A stretch of DNA of 64,000 nt from Sisyra terminalis (Eukaryota; Arthropoda; Insecta; Neuroptera; Sisyridae): NCBI GenBank assembly GCA_958496175.1, contig OY292275.1:53397701-53461700 (forward strand), written 5' to 3'. The translations under genes and the position numbers were made by a program. Within the stretch, counting starts at the first letter, position 1. Each line of letters starts with the position of its first letter. Below, in pieces: positions 33,668 to 43,710 of the stretch. The notes under the pieces are model-generated. The model did not search any database. It was not told where the DNA came from and saw only the letters and a program-made list of their open reading frames with translations.

Positions 33668-34333
33668 GGCCCAATCTAAACAATGACGCACTGTTATTGT
33701 TGCACATTTTTATACTAATTTTAGCACTTGAATGTTTAATGATCTTTAGCTGTAAAAGCATTAGAAAATTAATTTTAGATTGAAGAAAAATGAGTTCATT
33801 ATTTTATTGAAATATTTTTCTGAGTTTATTCGTTGGGAGCGAAGTTATGGTGGGGACAATTGAATCGATCGCAGCGCTACTAGTGGTCGAAATTTGTTGT
33901 AAATTGTAAATAACTACGTTAAAATTAAATATAAAGTTCATAATAGTTTTTGCTTGTTAATTACGAAAATGAATATAATTTACTTATTCGGCCTAATCTA
34001 AACAATGACGTACTGTTATTGTTGCACATTTTCATGCAAATTTTAGCACTTGAATGTTTAACGATCTTTAGCTGTAGAAGCATTAGAAAATTAATATTTG
34101 ACTGAAGAAAAATGAGGTCATTATTTTATTGAAATATCTTTCTATGAGCTTCTTTGTTAGGAGCGAAGTTATGGTGGGCACAATTGAATCGATCGCAGCG
34201 CTACTAGTGGTCGAAATTTCGTTAAGTTATGTTCGTAATGCTCTTGTTGTAAATAACTGCGTTAAAATTAAATATAAAGTTCATAATAGTTCTTGTGTTG
34301 TTAATTACGAAAATTAATATAAATTACTTATTC
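33668..34333 (+). repeat. Two-copy tandem duplication, ~322-bp unit
   Basis: Copy 1 (33668-33989) and copy 2 (33990-34333) share ATCTAAACAATGACG, GAAAATTAATWTTWGA and the GC-richer core GGGAGCGAAGTTATGGTGGG...GAATCGATCGCAGCGCTACTAGTGGTCG. Copy 2 carries about 20 extra bases (GTTAAGTTATGTTCGTAATGC). The frame at 34129-34317 comes from this repeat and has no recognised domain. Confidence 0.9.
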
Positions 34334-34599
34334 ATATGTCGGAATAAACATAGAATTCACTGATTCACACTCTTTCCTATTATTTATTTATTATTCCTAT
34401 TATTCATATTTTTTTTTCAAGTGATGATAATCACAACAATTAAAAATTCGATAAGAAATCCACATAATGGATAACTTAGCATAATTTAGTGCAGCCGTCA
34501 GATGTCGTTTCCATCGTGCACGGAGCGAATATCTGGATTTGTAGGTACTTATTACTTTTAAAGTTTTGTTTAATTATTCGTAAGACAGAAAAACTTATG

Positions 34600-35552
34600 T
34601 AGGGTAGAGTGGGGCTTAAAGGTCCTCAATGAGTATCTAAAATACTAGTGACATATTGCTCTATTTAACTATAATGGTAGAGATAAGGAAGTGTAAGAAG
34701 CATTTCGGGGCCACCCTGGCAGTTAAGGTATATCAGAGATAGAAGATTTACGATAGCATCTCGATATTTTTACGAAACTAAAATTTTTAATTATTATTCT
34801 TTTCGGTTTCCAGCAGTAATATTGCTTTGACTAGACTAAAACATAATTTAAATGTATATGAGATTGAGTGGAATTTCAGGATTTATTATTAGTTTTAGCT
34901 AATTTAATCAGTAAACTAGTTATAACCTAGTAAAAACATTTGAACATAACTGGGGTAAAAAAGTCCACGTGGACCTTTTCCTTACCCAGCCACGTGAAGA
35001 TTGGATTCAACGCAATCTTTGCAAACAATGGGTCCATGAAAACTGTATTTTTAACCGAAGGTTTGTTTATTTCGTTTGTTATAATTGTAATTCAGGATAT
35101 TATGAGTTTGATTAAGTTAAGATAAAGATATAAAAAAAAATTACTTATGTTACAATTAATGTCAATATTATTATAAAGAAAGAAGAGTTTTATGTTATGT
35201 TTAAAATGGTACAAATAAAATTTTCCAAATGAAAATCCAGAAATATTTCATTGATTCAAATACTGTTATTAATTCATAACACTTGTCAGATACTTAAAAT
35301 AAATGCAGGGCCTTTTTGTTCCTTAGCCGTTATTTTTTGCCCCTACTAAGGGGCAAAAAGAGACAAACGACAAGGTCTAGAAAAAATGTAAAATGACAAA
35401 CTTCTATATGGATGATTCCATTAAAAATTAAACTAAACATGGCCAGATATTTGTTTGTATGGTTAGAATTATACGTTTCAAATTAATAGGGTTGGTTTTC
35501 ACAATATAATACGGAATAGTAAAGTTGGATCTTTAAACCTCACCCTACCTTA
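34600..35552 (+). mobile_element. Decayed pogo/Tigger-like DNA transposon
   Basis: The left end TAGGGTAGAGTGGGGCTTAAAGGTCC is inverted relative to the right end, which reads on the minus strand TAAGGTAGGGTGAGGTTTAAAGATCC. Both ends are bounded by TA, as in the Tc1/mariner/pogo group. The interior holds a C-terminal zinc-finger relic (34948-35115). It also has two hairpins: AAGTCCACGTGGACCTT at about 34961 and GCCCCT-ACTA-AGGGGC at 35339-35354. Confidence 0.7.
34948..35115 (+). pseudogene. C-terminal PHD-like zinc finger of a transposase, fragment
   Basis: In the frame ending at TAA 35113-35115 the text includes REDWIQRNLCKQWVHENC and VYFVCYNCNSGYYEF. The spacing W-I-Q-x(3)-C-x(2)-W-V-H-E-x-C-x(n)-V-C-x(2)-C matches the Cys/His finger found at the end of many pogo/Jerky-type transposases (E-D-W-I-Q-C-x(2)-C-x(2)-W-x-H-E-x-C). 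The first expected Cys is Arg here, so the finger is already damaged. No DDE catalytic part was recognised upstream. Confidence 0.7.
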
Positions 35553-35757
35553 TTTATAATCCCTTATTATCATGGTGATTGATATATTCATTTAAGAAGA
35601 AATAAACAGTCAAAGATGTGGATGACCAAAAAAAAAACGATATATTTTCTAGTTTTCTTTAAAATCAAAATTAAGGATGTTATAGAGATACAATCGAAGA
35701 CAAAAGTAGGTACATAAAAAAAGAAATTCGTGAATAATTACGTTGCATCAATGAGGC

Positions 35758-35798
35758 CATGTATACCATGTATACCATGTATACCATGTATACCATGA
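35758..35798. repeat. 9-bp microsatellite (CATGTATAC)x4
   Basis: Four and a half perfect tandem copies of CATGTATAC, preceded and followed by ATGAGGC. The unit is nearly self-complementary (GTATAC, CATG), so the array can form hairpins. Confidence 0.95.
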
Positions 35799-36024
35799 GG
35801 CGAGTAAATAAGTCGATACTTAAAAAAACTGTATATAGTTTAACAGAAAATCGGAAATTTCACCAAAAATTTTAAACGAAACAAGAAAACACAAAAAATA
35901 TGGAAAATTATAACACACTTATTAATATATCAAATATAAACCACATCTTCGGTCTGTTTATAATTTGTTCCTTAAAAACCAAATAGTGAAATCTAATAAA
36001 CTTATGCAAAATTAGTTCCCTAAA

Positions 36025-36285
36025 ATCAAAATAAGATTTTTTTCGCTGACTTTGAACAGTTATACTATGTATACAATATATAGAATATATTGCGGTCCAA
36101 TTTATGTAGTATAATTTAATATAATAATATATAAAAATCATACCATAAATTTGAACAGAAGTTGAAACAAAAATATTTGTGATGTATTGCCCACATACGT
36201 ATTTCGATTGCCAAGCAATCTTCCTCTGTGGTCATCAAGTAGTTTGGATCACTCCGTAACTGCTTTGTGATGATTCATGAATTTT
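36025..36285 (-). mobile_element. One-armed relic of the 31-kb hammerhead repeat
   Basis: The segment matches one arm of 31066-31640: TTGAACAGTTATACTATGTATACAATATATA, TTGCCCACATACGTATTTCGATTGCCAAGCAATC and TGGTCATCAAGTAGTTTGGATCACTCCGTAACTGC. The opposite arm is missing. The hammerhead core on the minus strand reads CAGAGGA instead of CTGATGA, so the U4 position is lost and cleavage would not be expected. Stem II and the ATACGTAT stem III are kept. Confidence 0.85.
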
Positions 36286-36289
36286 TAAA

Positions 36290-38735
36290 TTGCAATACCT
36301 TTTTAGTGACTTAGAGAATTCCTTAAGAATTTGTACAGGTGCTTTAGCATTAAACTAGGATTATTTTACTAAATTTTTAGTTGTCTGGTAGCATTTTGAC
36401 ATACCTCCATAACATCCTTAAAGTAAAAGAATAGCAAACATATTTTTCGATTTAAAATCAATTTAAGAATATCCAAATCCTACGTATACAGCTTTACATT
36501 CACCAAAAAAAGTGATTTCTTGTGTTGGATTACTTTTTCTATGTCTCAATAGGTAATTCAAAGAAAACAAGAGTCTTCTATTCAATTTACATGTATTATA
36601 AGCCTCCTTCTTGAACTTATACAAATGGAGATGGAAAACATTTGTCAGAATCGGTGGTTGTCGATGTCAATGTATCAGAAAAGTTTTAAAATAGCACGCA
36701 ATTCGTTTATAGAATACATTTTTGTATGATAATACTATTTATTTACCCAATGAATAAATTCTTCACACAACTCTTTACATACACGTCACACATGTATGTA
36801 CCACACGTTGAAAATCGAAAAGACGAAAAACGAAAAGGAATAATTCAAAATAGAATTGTAAAATGCTGGAATAAATACATTTAGAGTGAGGATTTCAAGT
36901 CTTTTTTAGGTATAACATAACAATGTTATTATCATTATATCATTTAATATGAATAAGTCAACATTATTACGAGATATTATTTTTATTTGGTTCCAGAAAG
37001 TGGAGGAAATCTTTACTTTAAAGCAATGCAATATTAGGTGTAAAAGTTTAAAAATAACGTCCATATTTCACAGCTTTGTAATTAATTTAATTTAAACATT
37101 CACAAAAATTCTTATTGAGCTTATCGCAGGATTTGAATTATTCATATTATACAGCTAATAGTGCGTGAAATAAAATTTTAATTAGACCATAAAAGAAATT
37201 CACCAGATAGAATTTAATGGATTGTTAAGAAAATTGATTAAAGAATTAAATGTTTTTTTTATTTTGTATTAGGTATTTTTTCTATTTAACAAAGTCTTGG
37301 GCTTGTGTATATCAATTAAAAGGTTATTGACGCCAATAAAATTAAATTGAAAAAAAAAATGTCAATTTGTTACGATGAATATTTGAGATATTTTCTTGTC
37401 ATATATCATTTTTTGAATTATACTCATCCTATGTATGTGTGGCTACAATAAAAATTGAGAAATAGTTTTCGAACGTTTCGCTTTAGAAATCAAATTTCGA
37501 ACCAAATTGATTTCTTAACGCAAGAAATATTTGGTCAATGACATTCACGTTGATTTTATCTATGCGTTGAAACGTATTTTAATACACATGAAATTAAAGC
37601 GCAATTTTTTTTTTGTATTTCCTTTTATTTTCAAATCCTCAATTTAACGGATTTATGGCGGAAAGGGTCCGTTATTGTTGATTGTTTCTTGGATTGATTT
37701 TTTTTTTTTTTGGAATACTATAACATCCTATATTAATCGGTACGTCTAAAAGTTTATTGAACGTTTTTTTTTCGTTGAGCCATACAACCGTTTTCTGATA
37801 AGTATATAATTAATTGCCATTTTTTCTTAGATCATTGAGTTAGATTAATGGAATTAGTATAATTTGAATAATTAAATCGTCGAATATGTCTTTGTAACGG
37901 ATTACGATTTTTTGTCGACTGTTAGATTAGTAATTTGTTCATTTTGGAGAGTAAATGTAAAATTTTATCGTTAATTGTTACGGGGAAATCTAAAATGTTC
38001 CGAAGCAGTCTAGCATTTAGTTCTGGATGTTACTGTAATGAATATTTTTTTTTTTTGTGTAAATTTTATCCGACTTACTTAAGAATTTTCTTAGCCAAAT
38101 AAATAATAACATGGTGTATATTTTAAATTACTAAAACAGAAAAAAAAACATTAACCATTTATGAAATTCTTGTGGTTGTTTTTTAAGAACTTCAAATGAT
38201 TTTCGTCTACACAGAGTAATGATAAATATCTTTTTCGGATCAGTTTTAATTTGTAAGCAATACTTATAGATGAATAAATATCCTTTCAAATAATATCCAT
38301 AAAACTAACTTTAGGGTAGTCCAGTGTCCATATTGTACGTAGACTCCTTAAGTAAAGCCAAAAGTTATCAATCATATTATTTTGATAATTTTTTTATTCT
38401 TAAAACTTTTGAAATGTGCAAATATATAACTATTATTGTATAGGATCCATGATTTTTTCCATACCAAAAACTTATGGGGAATAATTGACACTCATAATTT
38501 GAATATACCAATTGGAGATATCAAAAGTGGCAAAAAATATCAATGGATATCATATTGATATTTTTTTGAGAATCGAAATCCCTGCGATTATAAGTAAAGA
38601 TTTAATAATGATTATTAATATTCATCTTTAAGTTTTCTTAATATATGTATATAGTTTCAACAAAATATTTTTACATAGTTTAAATAAATTTAAAAGAAAG
38701 GTTATTTTTTTTAAGAATCCAAGTAAAGTCGATTG
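36290..38735. other. AT-rich sequence, no gene recognised
   Basis: No domain, exon or repeat end was recognised. Poly-T runs lie near 37253, 37699 and 38047. Confidence 0.4.
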
Positions 38736-38739
38736 ATAC

Positions 38740-39015
38740 ATTATATTGCATTATATTTTTTACATTTGAATTGAAAATCAGTTTCAATACATACATATAA
38801 AAGGGGAATAAAAATAAACTACTACTGAATTACTGAATTAAAAAATTACTACTGAATTAGTTTAATTTTTACTGTCGTTATTTGTACATGTTGTAGGTAC
38901 ACACAATTGACTGTTTATTCATATCTATACTTGATAGTTTATGACTACAATCCATTTCTATAATGGTAAAAGTTTTCGATAAGTATTGGTAGCTGTATTG
39001 GTAAACTATTAATTC
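38740..39015. repeat. Fragments of dispersed family X, partly inverted
   Basis: TTATATTGCATTATATTTTTTACATTTGAATTGAAAATCAGT matches the arm sequence near 22912-22950. ACTACAATCCATTTCTATAATGGTAAAAG near 38944 is the reverse of the ACCATATAGAARTAGATTGTTG block elsewhere. GTACACACAATTGACTGTTTATTC near 38897 matches 52341-52360. Confidence 0.65.
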
Positions 39016-39039
39016 ATATATGTATGATACAAATTATGT

Positions 39040-39660
39040 ATAAGTCAGTATAAGTACTGACTACTTTGGTCATGACATCTGGTGGCCAAAAATATACTAG
39101 TTTTTATATGCACTTAGTATACAACTGTACCAAACCGTTAACTAAAATTAAATTTAAAATAAAACCCTTATTTTTTAATAGAAGTATGGTTTACTGTACT
39201 ATAAATGGTTAGGGTAGTAAATCATATGGAAATATAGAAAGAAGTTTTCTTACTATTCCCAAATTTGATAGCAATTTTGTTTACGTCAAAAATTTTTTTG
39301 GAAAGAAATCAAAAATGTTTTCCTACTTTCGAAATTGATCCTACAATTTTGTGAGGTTTTTTTATATGAGAAAATTGTAAACAAAACGCTGTGGAAATCA
39401 CTACATTACTGCTTGTATTTTATTATTTTACCCCATTTAATTAAGTAAATGTCAAGTTTCAAGAAATGTTTATGCGTTGATAATATTTGTCTGACCTTAA
39501 TTTGATTTAATCTTGTCGAAAATTTATTTTAAAGGAAATAAAAATGTTAATACATACTCCATGTAAACTTATGGGTAATTCTTTGGTTGCACACAATACG
39601 TAGCCATATTTTTTAAGTCCCATCTACTGATCAGTTCTCAATTGTTTATAATATTGTTAA
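39040..39660 (-). repeat. Interspersed repeat, inverted partner of 59490-59945
   Basis: ACTTTGGTCATGACATCTGGTGGCC, TATAAATGGTTAGGGTAGTAAATCA and CCATGTAAACTTATGGGTAATT...GCACACAATACGTAGCCAT are reverse complements of segments at 59880-59910, 59717-59745 and 59560-59610 respectively. No coding remnant was found. Confidence 0.8.
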
Positions 39661-39724
39661 ATGCTATACTGTAAGTACAAATAGCCAACTGAGTATACAT
39701 AAATATTTATAAACAATCAATTTA

Positions 39725-39949
39725 GCTCATATCCCTTTTAGCGACATCAATATCTGGCAACATTACATTTTCTATTTTGTTTTTAAACAGATTCGCGAGT
39801 AAATCTGGCCATAATGAAAATTTACCAACAAAAGAGCAAATTATACGATATTAGAATTAAATTATCAAAAAAATTGCGAATTAAATTAAGAACAAAGTAG
39901 AAAATGCATTTTTGCCAGATATTGATGTCGCTAAAAGGGGCATAAGGCA
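39725..39949. mobile_element. MITE of the GGCTCATGTGTACTTTAGC family, copy 2 (diverged)
   Basis: The arms contain ATATCTGGCAACATTACATTTTCTA and its complement TAGAAAATGCATTTTTGCCAGATAT. The element is flanked by CAATTTA on both sides (39718-39724 and 39951-39957), consistent with a hAT-length target duplication. This is the most diverged of three copies. Confidence 0.85.
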
Positions 39950-39957
39950 CCAATTTA

Positions 39958-42860
39958 ATCTATTATATGAAAACTAATAACTTTCTAGGAAATATCCACA
40001 GCCCAATACTGAAAAAACTGACAAATGACAAAAATTGAGAATTTAATGAAGAAAATATGACAGTTGAAACCAATGACAACATTTAATTAGTTCAAAATTG
40101 AGACAAAAACTATTATATCTGTATTACAGTCACATGTATGTGTTTAAATTCTTCGTTCTTTGTATTTGTCGCCATACATACATTTGTCGTTTATATTGAC
40201 ATTAAGAGTAAAAATTGAATTTAAAATATTTTAGTTATCACGAGCTACTAATAACTAATGTGCCATTTCATGCACTATCGGAAGATATTACGACAGGGGA
40301 TTGAAAACATTTTTACACCGTTTTTTTTTTGGTATATACATAGTTCAATTAAAAAATATCCTCCATGCCAATTTCTTTGGCACTGCGTGTACCAGTCCAA
40401 TTGCAGATGTTCTTTAACCCTGGCATCTGCTTTCTACCAATTCTTCTAATTCTCGATTTTACCTTTGATTATAAACTAGATGGTTTTATATCGGTCTCCT
40501 ATCCAAACATGCTTAATAGTTGTAAATAATTCCCAAAAAGATTTACTCTCCCTAATAGTACTTAAGACTTCTTATGGAATATAGCTCCTTTTGAAACCCC
40601 AGAAAATATTTATGACCAACTGAGAAAATGAACAATCCCAAATTTTACAATTTTTCATACGAAAAAGTTTACACTTATGCCTCAACTTTCCTTTTTCCAA
40701 ATACGAGTGGCCTAAAAACCCTATGCTCCATCAATAACTTCTCCAAAAGTATTCTGTCATTTTTATTTCTTTTTAACGCAAGATGTGGCACAAATTTAGA
40801 TAATTAATTTTGAATCCATTCTGGAAGATAAATTTTACTATATAGACATATGGTTTTTTAAAGTGTTTTGGTCCTTTAACCACTGATAATATAATCATTT
40901 CACAAACAAAGCATATATTGGGTACTCCCGACGAAAGTTGGATATTTTTATCCAAAATTCTAAAAGTATTCTCGTTAATTTGTTTCAATAAAATAATCTA
41001 ATGTACATAAAAAAGAGTTGATTTATCGATCTTATTGGTGAATTTTAAATACAGGTATGAGTGAAAACCTTAAAATATTTCATCAATTATCAACGCTTTA
41101 CGATGGAATTGATTTGTTGAAAAAGAAATTGGAATTCACCGAAAGTTATTAATCATAATTTTCTTTTTCTTTCGACTAATTACCAAAACATAAATTCGCA
41201 TATATTTATTTTACTATTTTTCATTTTATTCCTCTGAGGTTCCAAAAAAAAAACGCTCATATTACAGCACACGGTTTTGAACTTGACCTCAAAATATGAA
41301 ATCAGTCATTAATATCACATATAAATAACACAGCGTGGAAAAAAAATTGTAATCTGCTAATCATATATTAATTAACTATCAAATCTTAATTTAAAATTCT
41401 TTCAACCTAGCGGGACTTGTTGATTAGATTTTTTTCCCCTCTGCAAAAATATCACTTGCCGAAAAGCCAACAAAACCGAAACGAGAAAGTTTTTAGTAAT
41501 TTCATTTTTACCCAATTTTCGTAACAGTTAATCTGCAATTTTACGGTTGATACAAATTTCAGTGGAATCTTTTCGTAAACTTGACACTTGGAGAGGAGAA
41601 AAAAAAACGTAGTTTTTTTTAGGGGTCAAGGGTTTTGTAAATCACAGTGTCTCCAGTATAAGTGCCAAAACAACTGAAAACATATGAACGAGGCTAAAAA
41701 AATGTTTTTTTTTAAATTATAATTTATAATCGATTCATTTAAATTAGAATGCAAAAGGAAGAGATCACTTTTCGAATATGTTAATATATTACACGTTTTT
41801 AAAAATTGATCTTATCAATAAATCATTGACTTTATCATTACACTAAAAGAACTTCCTAATTGTGGCAATTTCGGTGGTTTCAAATGCAAAAAAATTGGGA
41901 ATCGATATAAATATGTAATGTTTTCATTGCATTAAAAAAAAAGTTTAATTTAAATTTTTACATCATTGTTCTATGAAATATTCGTGAGTTCGTGAGATTT
42001 CCACCAGTAAAGAGATTTTGATATTTCATTACTTCTACTCAATACTGTACATCGTTATGTCGATTTACACAACAAAAATAAAATGACAAGTTTTCAAACA
42101 TAATAATTACTTCTTCATTATTTCCCCTAACATAACAAAGTCACCCTTAAAACCTTAAAATTCCCAACAAAGGATATTTTAATTTCGTATTAGGCACCCA
42201 TAGAGGGGCTCAAAGAATATGTTCGTAATTAATTATAACAAAGAAAATACTAGAACACTTCGTTATAGAAGTACAAAATATAAATATTAATGTAAAGGAA
42301 TATTCAATACATAGGTATATACATATTGTTATTAAACGAGTGTTCTACTTTTAAATAAAGAAAAGACTTTCATTCTTTGTACAAAAAGACGTTGCCATAG
42401 GCAAATTAGCTTCGTTCAATTAACAATAAGGGAAATAAATAGTATGTTCCCTCTGGCACAACGTACTATGAAATAATTGCACGTTTTACAATGGCAAAGG
42501 AAAGATGAATGCCTCTAATAAACTAGGTATTTGAGGAAAAAAAAATGAAAATTCTGATCCGATTTAATTAGTACATGGCTTTAAAACTTCTGAATATACT
42601 TTCAAAGTAGTTAGAAAATTGTTGGTAAAATAAAAAGGATATTTTACTATACTTCTTAGACATTTTATAAAATTTAATATTTTCAAATAAAAGAAAAACC
42701 TATGTTTGCGACTTTACAACAATATTAAAACCTTTATTCGAAATTTATTTGATACGAATAGTGATTTTACCCAATATTTGGTGTTATTTTTGACCGAAGG
42801 TCCAAAAAATCGTATAGTTTTCAAGTGACAATTATTACTCGGGGAAATATATCAAAAATA
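39958..42860. other. AT-rich sequence with one possible decayed coding fragment
   Basis: No gene is recognised. Between 40250 and 40990 the composition is slightly less extreme, and the minus strand yields short coding-looking pieces (for example 40988-40773, with NENTFRILDKNIQLSSGVP and VVKGPKHFKKPYVY). Several stops interrupt them and I cannot name a family. It may be an old transposase or chance. Confidence 0.35.
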
Positions 42861-43157
42861 TTAGGGGGGTTGGAAAGTATTGTCGTTTTTTCGATATACA
42901 ATTAAAACACAAAATTTTGTTACAACTTTTGATTTTAAATCAATGATATAATCAGCCTCAATAGTATCAACGTTTTGATATCTAAAGCGCAAACTTTTAA
43001 TGCCATTTTAGTAAAAATCAATTAACTACTAAGGACAATATCAAAAAATTGCATTTTGAATTTCATGTAAGCTTTCGATTTTTTTATCACTTAGTAAATG
43101 TTATAACGATTGAACCCAATGGAATAACTTTGGACGATTATAGTGGATACGCCAATA

Positions 43158-43373
43158 TCACATCCCCCTTAATGAATTAGGTTTTTTCCAGGGCTTTTCT
43201 TCTGCAGAGGAGCTTTGCATTACCATGTTGCAGAATAGAATTTTATCTTTTAATGATTTTTGGAGACTTTTGGGTATTTGACCGATCGATTTAGATTGAT
43301 TTGGATTATTTGCTAGCTCTTCGACTTTCTGGCATACATTTGGCACCATTTCCCCCTTAACTTTTTATTGGTT
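43158..43373 (-). pseudogene. Coding-like fragment, unrecognised
   Basis: The minus-strand frame 43349-43158, extendable upstream by about five residues (KVKGE) to a stop, reads like real protein: MVPNVCQKVEELANNPNQSK, then IGQIPKSLQKSLKDKILFC and SSAEEKPWKKPNS. It is balanced in Lys, Glu, Gln, Ser and Pro, with no Ile/Phe/Tyr excess of the kind chance frames show here. No splice context or second exon was found. It could be a retrocopy piece, a transposase piece or a stray exon. The flank 43535-43710 is homologous to the interior of the hAT element at 9790-9955, so it may sit in a related element. Confidence 0.4.
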
Positions 43374-43534
43374 AAATTTTTCGTCATATTTTGTTGGTAC
43401 CAATTGGAGAAATGAAAATTAACGAATTTGAACTTAAAAAAACGCATTTGGCATTAAGGAACATCTAATGCATTTAGATAAACATTGAAAATATTTTTAG
43501 CAACAACTTTGCGTTGCTATCCTGTGAAATTCGA

Positions 43535-43710
43535 AAAGCATGTAATACCGAATTTATATTCTTTCGGGTTTTTGATCCTACCATTTCAATGTAGATTTCG
43601 GAATAAAAAATTTTTTGTCATTTTTACAAAATTGATAAATTACTCTAATCATAAAATGTCTTTAGTACCACTTTGAAATAACTTATAAGGAGATAAATGG
43701 CAATTGAATT
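43535..43710 (+). repeat. Partial copy of the 9.6-kb hAT element interior
   Basis: TAATACCGAATTTRTATTC, ACCATTTCARTRTARA, AAAATGTCTTTAG and GATAAATGGCAATTGAAT occur in the same order as at 9790-9955. The terminal sequences are absent here. Confidence 0.75.

Noticed and set aside
40258..40988. Possible decayed transposase
   Set aside because: Coding-looking pieces on the minus strand have several stops and no motif order I can match to a family, so only noted inside the spacer entry.
42868..42900. GGGGGGTTGGAAAGTATTGTCG as a mariner terminal inverted repeat
   Set aside because: No inverted partner at a mariner-like distance and no transposase fragment nearby.
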